A stretch of 64,000 nucleotides of DNA. Origin: Silurus meridionalis (Eukaryota; Chordata; Actinopteri; Siluriformes; Siluridae). The DNA lies in NCBI RefSeq assembly GCF_014805685.1, contig NC_060911.1:9866712-9930711 (forward strand), written 5' to 3'. Both the position numbers and the translations under genes were made by a program. How positions within the stretch are numbered: position 1 is the first letter of the stretch; each line of letters opens with the position of its first letter. The notes below the pieces were generated by a model. It was not told where the DNA came from. It saw only the letters and a list, made by a program, of their open reading frames with translations, and did no database searches. Shown here piece by piece: positions 1 to 10,841 of this stretch.

Positions 1-58
<58 letters not shown>
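1..58. repeat. (GATA)n microsatellite
   Basis: Perfect GATA tetranucleotide run at the window edge, so its true length is unknown. Confidence 0.95.
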
Positions 59-796
59 AAAAACATTATATTTTGTTATCTGGGATCTAATGACAGACCT
101 AAAGAACATTGTAATACTGTTAAAGTGCCAAATATACAAATTATATGTTTTTATACTTTGACAAGTCTGATTTGAATTATAAATTAAATTAATAACTTAA
201 TAAAAATTACAATTTATATTAATAGCATTTATCCATCTGTGCAAAAATTATATACAACTCTTGGTAAACTGCAATGAATAAACTAAATGTGAAGCACAGA
301 CATTTTCCTTTTTTTTTTTTGGCAAAACATGAATATTTATGCCTGTAGCTGCAGGGTGTCTTACCAAGGGATTCCCTTATTTGGGATATCTTTGAAGCAA
401 TAGCATCAAGGTTTGCTTAAGAAAGGCAGATGCAGAAGGCTATAAAGCTCCATGTTAGTATTACCTTTCCTAGGTTAATCTAAGGAAACATGTTTTTGTT
501 GGTAAAGAGCTTTAAATTTGAAAGGTTGTCCCAGTTATAGCTCTTGGATAAAGACATGTAGCTTTTATGACTTTATCCATCTCCATCATGTTTACAATGT
601 GAGGCAACATCCCTTCACCTTCTCCTTATTCTATAAAATTATACAGACTCTCAACATGTACATTTTATATAAGTTTATTTACAAAATGAATTTTGTTTAA
701 ACAGAATTTCAAAAAAATATACAGTATATAATTTTTTTTTTGTAAAAAAAAAATTTTACATTGGCAATGGCTGCCCAAGTGTAAAGCTCAAAAGGT

Positions 797-1720
797 TTAG
801 TAAAATATAAAATATCCTGTTTTAAAATTGATGCAAAAGTATTTGGTGTCAGACAGAAGAATGTAAAAGTATCTGTTTTGACTGAAAAATGTAGTATTAT
901 CATTTTCATCCTGTACTGAGATGATTACAGTGGCTGAAGCGTTGATTTCTTCATCGCTGCCTTGAGCTGTGGCACAAATGTGAAATCTTAACGTCCTCTC
1001 TGACTCGTAATCAAAACTGTGAGCCACAAAGATCCAGCCACTATCAGGCTGAACAAGGAATGGCAACATTTGTGCACAGAGGTTCCACAGAGTAGCTGAT
1101 TTTGGGTAAATTTGATCCAGGCTGTGATTTGATCCCATTGGATCACCCTAATGCCGCTTGAGCATTTCCTCCGATCTCGACTTAGTAGGTCAGCGTTTTG
1201 AAAGCCAGCACCTCCTCTGAGTTTGTTGAAGAGTCAAGGCCCATTGAGGAGCTTAAATATGGATTTCCTTGATCATCTGCCACCACGATGAACATATATC
1301 TTTGTTGAGTGTCATTTGTAATCATGCTACTTAGAGTTAAAGTCCCAAAATGAGTATTATTGTGAATAATTGACTCTTGGGATGTAGAGAGTAGCGGATC
1401 TGTCCATTGGTGGCGCTATCTCTCTCATGAGCGTGGGCAACTTACGGTGTTGTCCCTGGAAGAGTTTTTTGGGATATTGTGATGACATCAAAGGTCAGTG
1501 GAAAGACGGGTGGGTTGTCATTGATGTCAATTATATTTACGTGGACGTAAGTGGTGCCGTAAGAGCCTGTGAGAAATGCACTTGGTAGGGACTCATGGTC
1601 CAGGTAAAAGTTGGTGTAAATTACACCGGACTGGGAATCCAGAGTGCAAAACCTCTCAGTGTTGCCAGAGGAGAGTTGATACACATAAGCATCCACTATA
1701 TTTTCAAGAGACAATACTTT
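797..1720 (-). pseudogene. dchs2: Cadherin-repeat exons, probable dachsous-2 (dchs2), with frame lesions
   Basis: Three pieces of tandem cadherin (EC) repeats read on the minus strand. The first (about 1720-1442) ends in the calcium-binding motif DINDNPPVF at 1520-1550 after a DHES motif. The second (about 1440-1190) contains HERDSATNGQIRYSL and then, in another frame, VVADDQGNPYL. The third (1138-797) contains DYESERTLRF and DENDN. EC repeats of this spacing occur in Fat/Dachsous giant cadherins, which act in planar polarity and adhesion at the cell surface. The symbol rests mainly on position beside plrg1. Odd: a TAA at 1444-1442 interrupts the reading frame between repeats one and two (it overlaps a GTAAGT that could be a splice donor), and at least two frame changes follow. 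This is either a decayed copy or indel error in a real exon. The rest of the gene would lie left of the window. Confidence 0.5.
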
Positions 1721-1775
1721 TATAAATGCAATAATATACATGACTATACTAAATTCTTATGCAAGTAATGTGTTC

Positions 1776-1990
1776 AGTGATGGACAAAGTACACAAGCCT
1801 TGGACGTAAGTTAGGATACAGAAGGTAAAATATTACTCCAGTAAATGTCCTTTATTGAAACTTTCACTTGAGTAACATACAAATGTATTTGCCTTCAAAT
1901 GTATTTAATTACCCACAGTACTATGATTTAGCTATAATGTCCTATTGTAATTTTTATCACAAGACTTAGTCAACTCAGTTTATGTGAAAA
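1776..1990 (+). mobile_element. Non-autonomous DNA transposon fragment (hAT-like), family shared with 17560-17710
   Basis: Starts GTGATGGACAAAGTACACAA. The reverse complement of 17560-17710 aligns over most of its length, including the shared stretch TGCCTTCAAAT and the later ACTATGATTTA. It has no coding capacity. The superfamily assignment is from general resemblance to fish hAT MITEs. Confidence 0.5.
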
Positions 1991-2061
1991 GACTCTAATA
2001 TTACTCTTAGCACACCAATCTATTAATAGAATGATATTATTACTTAAAATTTATTAACCTA

Positions 2062-2372
2062 AAACAATAGGTTACTGTTCATAACTCCGGTTCTCTGAAA
2101 CATCGAGTAGAGAGGTCACCTATGGGAAGGGCATCCGTACCTGACTTCTGCAATTGCATCTAATTGCACCAAGTCTGGCTTGACAGACCGGAGCGTGTGC
2201 CCAATGGCAGGTAAGGGACCGCCCCTTACCCGAGTGCATAAGGCACCTGCATGCGCTACCTTTCCCCAGTGAGCATATTTGCTTCTCGTGCAGCAAGCGG
2301 GGCAAACTTGGTGGATCTCTCCACTATATGTTTCAGAGAACCTGGGCTAAGAACAGTAACCTATTGTTCTCT
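2062..2372. repeat. Foldback element with ~50-bp inverted ends, possibly DIRS terminal repeats
   Basis: The stretch at 2062-2115 (ACAATAGGTTACTGTTC ... GTTCTCTGAAACAT) recurs inverted at 2318-2372 (ATGTTTCAGAGAACC ... GAACAGTAACCTATTGT). The ~200 bp between the arms is not obviously coding. DIRS-type retrotransposons carry inverted terminal repeats and a DIRS-like remnant lies just downstream, so this may be its terminus. It could equally be an independent foldback element. Confidence 0.5.
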
Positions 2373-2589
2373 TCCTTCATCTAGTTGCACTGTTGCCCAA
2401 TACACTCACAGTGAGGCTCTCCAAGCCAGAGGACGGCCACCCAAAAGGCAGTGCTTGACACGTCACATAGTAGCAGACCCCCTACAGAGTAAGGATAAAA
2501 CACCCAGCCAAAAAAACATGTGGTAACATGCATACTAGAACCCGAATCACACACAACATGTGGGTAGCATGTAGAAATATACATACTGA

Positions 2590-3313
2590 TGTGCACTCAC
2601 CGGCCACTTTATTAGGTACACCTTACTAGTACCAGGTTGGACCCCCTTTTGCCTTCAGAACTGCCTTAATCCTTCGTGGCATAGATTCAACAAGGTACTG
2701 GAAACATTCCTCAGAGATTTTGGTCCATATTGACATGATAGCATCACGCAGTTGCTGCAGATTTGTCGGCTGCACATCCATGATGCGAATCTCCCGTTCC
2801 ACCACATCCCTAAGGTGCTCTATTGGATGGAGATCTGGTGACTGTGGAGGCCATTTGAGTACAGTGAACTCATTGTCATGTTCAAGAAACCAGTCTGAGA
2901 TGATTCGCTTTATGACATGGCGTTATCCTGCTGGAAGTAGCCATCAGAAGATGGGTACACTGTGGTCATAAAGGGATGGACATGGTCAGCAACAATACTC
3001 AGGTAGGCTGTCGCGTTCAATTGGTACTAATGGGCCCAAAGTGTGCCAAGAAAATATCCCCCACACCATTACACCACCACCACCAGCCTGAACCGTTGAT
3101 ACAAGGCAGGATGGATCCATGCTTTCATGTTGTTGACGCCAAATTCTGACCTTACCATCCGAATGTCGCAGCAGAAATCATCAGACCAGGCAACGTTTTT
3201 CCAATCTTCTATTGTCCAATTTTAGTGAGCCTGTGCGAATTGTAGCCTCAGTTTCCTGTTCTTAGCTGTCAGGAGTGGCACCCAGTGTGGTCTTCTGCTG
3301 CTGTAGGAGCCTG
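2590..3313 (-). mobile_element. Tc1/mariner-like transposon, 5'-truncated transposase remnant
   Basis: Read on the minus strand this is the C-terminal two thirds of a Tc1-like transposase. It shows the second-Asp region (QQDN), the third catalytic region (SPDLHPIEHL) and a C-terminus ESMPRRIKAVLKAKGGPTWY followed by TAG near 2628. The outer end reads CACCGGCCACTTTATTAGG, a familiar fish Tc1 terminus. The 5' half and one inverted repeat are missing, and frameshifts and stops break the frame, so it is dead. It sits between the foldback arms and the DIRS-like remnant, suggesting insertion into them. Confidence 0.8.
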
Positions 3314-5034
3314 TAGGAGAACCCAGGAGGTTGCACTCCCTTAGATTAATATGCCAAGGAAATAGATTCCACAAGCCAATGAGAGAGGTGTTGCTATGAA
3401 ATGGGATTCCCTGTGTTCAGGGGGCACAAGGGGTTACCTTATCCACACTGAACGAGAATTTGGTGCATGAGAAACGCTTGGTGGAAGCCAGAGCCAGTAG
3501 CAGGGCTGTTTTGAAACCAAAAGTTTGAAGGTGATACTACCCAGGGCCTCAAAAGCCTCCAGCACTATAGGGAGGTCCCAAACTGGAACTAATGTTCTGG
3601 TGATTGGTATTAAGCAGCGAGCACCCTTTATAAATCTGTGAATAAGGGGGTGTTTCCCCACTGTAGTGCCACCAAGCCCAACACGACATGCGGTGATGAG
3701 CCTCTGTTATTTGAAAGGGAGAACATGGAGGACAGAACAGGTGTCCGGAGGACTGGCGCCTGTGAACGTGGACTTGAAGCCTCCTGTTGCCAAGCATCAG
3801 GCCAGACGTTTATGTTTAGGGTCCGAGGGAGCAGGTTTTGAGGTTTTATTTGAATCTTTGCGAAGGACATTTTCGGACAGAGCTTAGCAGCGGTGGGGTC
3901 AATTTGCTAAACCGGTGGTGCCCAGTGGAGTTTGTTAGTCCTGCCTGTATGGTGGGAATGGTGTCCCCTAGCAGGTGCGTTAGGCGGACACACAGAGGAC
4001 TCCTGGCACAGTGCTGGTTTAGTTGGAAGACTGGAAAAGCCTCGTCCTCCTTTTTCTTGTCATTGCAGAGCTGTTGCGGGGTCAAAGAGAACTTGTCCCG
4101 GCTCAACCAGCACTTTTGCAATGCGCCGGTTCTCACTATTGGGAAAACCAAATAGATAAAGCCACAGTACGTGTTCTTTAACTACTGAGAAAGTAATCTT
4201 GTACAGCTTCACAGGAATTACGAAGGACAAGATTGTTAATTGCAACAATCTTCTTCTAGAGATGATGGCGACCCTTTCTAAAGTTGCTGTCCCAAGTCAC
4301 CCAAGTTCGGCCTGATATGCAGACTACAGGAAGTAGATGTTGAGGGCTCTCACTGCAAGAGCTGATGCTTCATAAGAGGACTGATAAATGAACACAAAGA
4401 TCCATCTTACCTGATAGAACAGGCTTGGGTGGGGCACTCAGCCTGCCTTGAGAGCGGATAAGGTATCTGGCAATAGATGCTTGCCATAACCTTAACCTCA
4501 AAGCCCACAAGACCGTGATTAAGATCAAGAGGATCTCCCCAACCATGCTTTTGCACATGCAGGGAGGTTTCAGAAGTTTTCCCTTTGTAAACATCCCTCT
4601 CTTGATACAAAGCAATTAGAAAAGCTGGCCATTCGATCTTGAGGCATGTTGGTGGCTTGTTCACAAAGTTTGAAAAGTATCAATTGGGGCAAGGCAGTGG
4701 AAGCCTGAGGGGCTACGGATAAAGGGACGGCCTCCTTGTCATCTGAGAAATTAAGAAGATCTGCATCAGCCTCATCCCTGGAGCCAGGTGGTCCGTCAAT
4801 GAAACAGGGTTCGCCCGCTAATAAATCCTCAAACAGAGACAGGCATTGGTCAACCCAGGTCATCGATGCTGGCCCGTGAAAGGCCCCCTGGGTGCTCAGC
4901 TGCGTCACCTTAATCCCCCTCCAAATCGGACAACTCAAAATTGACGCACTGCATAGCGCTCTCTTTGATTCTGCGATGCAGGAGATTTCAACCATGCGAA
5001 TCTCAGGACTGTGCTCCCTAAACTCCATCAGCAT
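3314..5034 (-). mobile_element. DIRS-like retrotransposon remnant (tyrosine recombinase and gag-like pieces)
   Basis: Minus-strand open stretches include 3661-3434, with HPLIHRFIKGARCL and LVPVWDLPIVLEAFEAL. These resemble the tyrosine-recombinase domain of fish DIRS1-like elements, which integrate through a recombinase instead of a DDE integrase. An upstream open stretch (5034-4570) with FKLCEQATNMPQ may be the gag-like part. The section between them is short, so the reverse-transcriptase region is mostly deleted. No intact frame remains. Family recognition is by eye only; the gag-like assignment is the weaker part. Confidence 0.45.
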
Positions 5035-7365
5035 GTGGCCTTTGCAATGAGAGGAGCAAACATGCTGGATCTTGTTTACACAAACATCCCCAGCACATAT
5101 TGTGCGGAGCCCCGCCCCATCTCGGCTACTCAGACTACATCTCTGTTATGCTAATTCCAGCATACAGACCGCTCATCAGACGCTCTAAACCGGTTCTGAA
5201 ACAGGTGAAAACCTGGCCAGCAGGAGCCACTTCTGCTCTTTAAGACTGTTTTGAGTGCACTGACTAGGACATATTCAGGGAGGCTGCAACCAACGGCGAT
5301 TCCAACTTGGAGGAGTACACGTCAAAAGTGACCAGCTACATCAGCAAGTGCGTTGATGACGTGACCATCTTCAAGACCATCACTATACGCTCCAACCTGA
5401 AGCCGTGGATCGCTGCAAAAGTGCGTACGCTGCTGAAACAAAGAGACTCTGCCTTCAGAGCAGGGGACAAGACAGCCTTAAGAACAGCAAGGGCCAAACT
5501 GTCCCGTGTCAGAGAGGCAAAGCGCGCACATGCAAAGAAAATCCACTACCACTTCCAGGACAGCAGAGACACCTGGCGCATATGGCAGGGCATCCAGGTG
5601 ATCACGAACTACAAGACAAAATCACCTGCTTGTGACCGTGACGCCTCCCTCCCAGATGTGCTGAACGACTTCTATGCCTGGTTTGAGGTAAAAAAAACAA
5701 CGTGAAGGCGAGGAAGACCACAACTCATCCCTGTGACCAGGTGTTTTGTCTAACCACAGCTGAAGTAAGGAAAACTCTATGCAGAGTTATTCCACGGAAG
5801 TCTGCTGGACCAGACAACATTCCTGGCAGAGTGCTCAGGGAATGTGCAGAACAGCTAGCGGATATCTTTACAGACATCTTCAACATCTCCCTGAGCAGCA
5901 ACATTGTTCCTACATACCTCAAGACAACAACCATTGTTCCCGTGCCGAAGAAGTCCACTGTCTCCTGCCTCAATGACTATTGTCCTGTCGTGCTCACACC
6001 TATCGTGATGAAGTGCTTCAAGAGGCTCATCATGAGGAACATTAAGACCCAGCTTCCACCCTCCCTGGACCCCATGCAGTTTGCGCATCGTCCAAACCCC
6101 TCCACAGACGATACCACCTCCACAACCCTCTATTTGGCTCTCACCCACCTGGACAACAAGGACATGTACAATTGCTGTTCATTGACTTCAACTCAGCATT
6201 CAACACAATCATCCCTCAGCACCTGATTGAGAAGTTGAGCCTACTGGACCTGAACACCTCCCTCTGCAACTGGATCCTGGACTTTCTGACTGGGAGACCT
6301 CAGTCAGTCTGTATCGGGAACAGCATCTCTAGCACCACCACACTGAGCACTGGGGCCCCCCCTCAGGACTGTGTGCTCAGCCCAATGCTGTTCACTCTGC
6401 TGACTCACAACTGTGTAGCAATACACAGCTCGAACCACATCGTCAACTTTGCTGATGACACGACCATGGTGGGTCTTATCAGCAAGAACGACGTGTCAGC
6501 TTACAGAGAGGAGGTGCACTATTTAACAGCCTGGTGTGGAGCCAACAACCTGTCTGAACATTTACACAACCAAAGAGATGGTCAAGAGCACCATATTCCT
6601 TGGTGTTCATCTGGCAAAAACCTTCACCTGGTCACTCAACACCAGTTCCATCACCAAGAAAGCCCAGCAGCATCTCTACAGCTGCATCACTGCCTGGTTT
6701 GGGAACTGCACTGATTAGGATCGCAAGACTCTGCAGAGGATAGTAAGGACAGCTGAGATCATCGGAGTCCCTCTCCACTATATCATGGACATTTACACCA
6801 CACGCTGCATCCGCAAAGCCAACAGCATTGTGGACCCCTCACACACAATCTTCACTCTCCAATGATCAGGAAAGCGGTTCCGAAGCATTCGGGCCGTCAC
6901 ATCCAGACTGTGCAACAGCTTTTTCCCGCAAGCCATCAGGCTCTTCAACCCACAGAACTAAACTGGATCTCTCTCTCTCTGTCACACACTCAATCCATTC
7001 CACGATAATTTATTTATTTATTCTGTTTACATGCTGCTTTTTTGCACTGCATTGTTTGTTTATATATAATCTTGGTTATAGTTTTTATAGTTCTCTTTTC
7101 ACAGTATTGTATAGTCAAAGTATACAGAGGTGTACTGGTCGGCGCTATCTTGTGTTATGTGTATTGTCTTGTGTTGTCTGTCTGTACTGTTTTTTGTCTG
7201 CACTACGTTGCACTCGATGCACTTTTATGCACATGTAGTTTTGTGTTGTAACTCTATTTTGTTTAGTGTAACACCAGTGTTCTGGAGGAACGTTTCTCGT
7301 TTTTACTGTTTACTGTGTACTACTGTGTATAGTAGAAATGACAATAAAAGCCTCTTGACTTGACT
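5035..7365 (+). mobile_element. LINE (L2/CR1-Rex group), 5'-truncated with genuine 3' tail
   Basis: Starts within the endonuclease C-terminus ([20 protein letters not shown]) and continues through a reverse transcriptase in broken frames. Visible landmarks are [20 protein letters not shown] (~5800-5860), palm motif [12 protein letters not shown] (~6175), LSPMLFTLL (~6375) and catalytic [10 protein letters not shown] (~6450). The 3' UTR runs to TGACAATAAAAGCCTCTTGACTTGAC at 7338-7365, the simple-repeat tail typical of target-primed insertion. Several frameshifts and an internal loss after 6560 make it inactive. Truncation at the 5' end is normal for LINE insertions. The clade is uncertain between L2 and Rex1/Babar. 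Confidence 0.85.
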
Positions 7366-7432
7366 AATGCTCCTGCTTTACATGCTTCTGTCTTTCATGA
7401 GTCAAGATTACATGCAAAAATCTCAGATATAC

Positions 7433-7438
7433 TTTATT
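7433..7438 (-). terminator. plrg1: Likely plrg1 polyadenylation signal AATAAA
   Basis: Minus-strand AATAAA about 425 bases past the plrg1 stop codon. No closer canonical hexamer was noticed on that strand. It lies next to the 3' end of the LINE, which transcribes towards it. Confidence 0.5.
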
Positions 7439-7860
7439 CAGACAGTGGCAATTGCTTTCTTTTTCTTCATAAAAAAAAAAAAAAAAGGGCTGCATTTATG
7501 ATGAAAAATCAGGAAATTGCATTTTAAATTCTTGCAAATTGAGCTTTAATGACCTTCCCTGCAGAAAGTATGAGCACTGATGCAAGCAAAAACTTATTTA
7601 CAAACAATAATAAAGCCTTTTGTTTCACATTCAAACTACGCCCATAACAGTTTTTCATGATAGCGCACAGAATTGAGGTGGGGGAAAAAAAACTTTACCT
7701 TTAGCAAGAAAAAAATGTAAAAGATTTTGCAGCAAGAGACCAAGAAGTCTGAATTACACGTTTTTGCAATCTAACATTTTGTGAAAAACAAACTGCAGAG
7801 TTTGGTGGTGTAAAAAAACAATTAAGAAAGATAAAAAAAAAAAATACAATGATGAAGAAT

Positions 7861-10787
7861 TTAAAATCTTTTCCTTTTGAGAATATCGGGCTTCCAGTTG
7901 ACGGGGTGGGATTCCTCTGTCTGAAACACAAATATTAAAATAATCAGTAACATAAGCTTAGGTGGACGATAGTGTTCTGAATATGGTTTCCAATAATAAT
8001 AATTGAAAAAAAAAAATCATTTTCATTTAATAAAAGTTGATCAGGATTTATTGCCTGTTTTCATCACTAAAATGTTTTTTATATTAGTCTACAGTGTAGA
8101 CCAACACTTTTGTCCATATGGTGTATAGAATTTATTTTGGCCTACACTCTGCCAGTAACTGTCTTGCATTAGGGATTATTGTGTATAATGATTAAATAGA
8201 TAAGATTTGCTCACCGCTGTGTCGTCCTCCTTGTACACTTTGATGGTTTTGTCCGCCTCGGCAGTCATCAGGCGGCTCTCTGAGTGATCAAACATGCAGG
8301 AGAAAATCCCAGACTCGCTGTCCAAAGAGCCGGGCTGCACGGCTGCGTGGATTCGCTGGAAATTATAGCCGGTCCTCCAGTCCCAAAGGTGAATGGTACC
8401 ATTATCAGCTGAACGGGGACACAAAGACAAAAAGAAAGGATGTTATAAATTCTATTTTTGATTAAAAATTCAATTTCTTGTTATTAGAGAAAAAAAAAAT
8501 AATAATGCAAACCTCCAGACACCAAAACTCCATCAGAGTTCACTGCAAGTGTGTTAATGATAGCATTGTGTCCCGAAAGATTCTGGATAAAGTTCCCGTC
8601 CGGAAATTTCCACTGCTTGATGTTGTCAGGAGATCCAGAAGCAAAAGTGTATCTGCATTGAAACAGGAAGAAAAGGAGTTACCCGCAATCAGACACAAGC
8701 TGTTAGAGTTTTTCTCAGTTGCTTTGGAGCGTTTCTCAGACCAGAAACGAAATTCTCAAAACTACTTGTTCAACCTCCACATTGTGCAGTCACTTTTTTA
8801 GTTGCTTTAAACAATTATTATCAATCAATACATGATCAATTGTTTGTCATGTTGATCAAAATATATTATACTGAATAGTTTTAACCCCCAAAACATCTCA
8901 GCATCAGTTCATAGCCTAAGTCATTAAATGCAAAATGGTTAAACCAGTTATCATCTAAGCTTAAATTGTGTTAAAAATATTTTTGTAAACGTGTTTAGAA
9001 TTGAGCAGACAAATCTGGAATTACACTGATGGCGAGTGTCTGGCATCAGATCGACCGACGATCAACTAGTGGACCTCCAAAACAGGTCAAAGGTGAATCT
9101 CGTGAACTTTTTTTGGCGAGCAGATGCACAGAGCAAAACAGAAGAACAATTTCCGAAAATGGATGAACAACCAGGAAACTGTACGAACACTAGTACAGTA
9201 CAGTAAGTGTGAATCCTGTCTGGTCTCTTGCAATCAATATACCACATACACACATGTACATTCGTGCTGTTGAAATTCATAGATGCCTCATCATAATTTA
9301 GCCTTGTGCATTTTCAATTATTTTGATCCAAACGATTTCGTTGTCATATTGATAACACGACTAAACATTTTGACGATCATGTAAACTTGTGATCTTTGTG
9401 AACAAAAGGACTTTGACATTGACACAAATACTTAATTTTAAGAGATTAAATAAGGATTTTGAGAAAAGTATTTTCTGTTTGAAAGAAATCCAATGTGTTG
9501 TGCTGTTTGTACTAATTGTTTTAAGAAATGCACGCACTGGTTTGCGAATATGAAAGATGATACAAGAAATGCTCCAAAGCAACTGGAATTCATCTGTAAT
9601 GTTTTTTTTTTTTTTTTTTTTAGACAATTCATTTCCAAACAGTTATGACACAAACTGATAAGTATGGCTTTTAATATATATCGGTGGTTCTGCCCAGTTT
9701 AAAATCTCACCAAAAAAAAATAAAAAATGAATGCAGGAGGCTTACTGTCGTGGATGCAGCACCAATGCTCGCACAGATTTCTTGTGATTGGTGAGCGTGG
9801 CTCTTGTCTTCCCAGCAATCAGATCCCACAGCCTGATGGTGGTGTCGTGGCTGCCTGGAACACAGAATCAACAAAACAACCACTTTAATGAGTAATCAGA
9901 TCTGTAGGCACTGTACTGATGTATTCTGGTTTACAATCCAGATCCAAATAAGCATCACCCATTAATTATAAAGAAGATTCTTTACTTGGACGAGTCTAGT
10001 ACAGAATAATCTTATCTCTCTACAGACGATGCTTTTTGAGAGACCAACCCACACTGTGGGTTAGTGGCCATCACAAAATGGGCATCTTTAAATGTCTTCA
10101 CAGAATCCAATAAAAAAACGATCGTTTGATTAATCGGATATCAGCAAGTACAATCCAACCTAGCTCCCGGTAAAATCTACTATTAAGCGACCTCCACTAT
10201 GAAGAGTACTAGGTGTTCACCTGTGATTATTTGAGGCTCGACACTCTGACACTTCACCGTGGCGACCGTGTTGGTGTGACCAGTCAGAGTGTGGACGTTA
10301 GCTTTGGTTCTAATGTCCCAGACCTGCAACATACACAAATGACAATCTAAATTAATATCATCCCATGTAAAATACTCGTTCCACAATCAAATTCTCATCA
10401 AAGAGTAAAATAATGATCTTAGGTATGCGTGTGTGTGTGACTCACTCTGGCTGTGGCGTCACGACTGCATGTCACCAGGACGTCGACGGTGGGGTGGAGG
10501 TCCAGGCCGTAAACGGCGCTCAGGTGACCGTGGTAGTGACGGATAACCTGCAGAAACCGTCGAGATCATATATTCGTCACCGCGGGTCGGTTACATCGTG
10601 TGGCAGCTGCAAATGTGTGTGTGTGTGTGTGTGGTGTACCTTGTTGTATTCCAGATCCCAGCACTTGACTTGTTTGTCCTCTCCACAAGAGAACAGATAC
10701 GGGCTGCGTGAGCTCACAGCCACTCCTCTTACAGTACTAATGTGACCTGTTAGAGAGAGCTTCAGCTTCCCGCTTGCCAGGTCCCAG

Positions 10788-10841
<54 letters not shown>

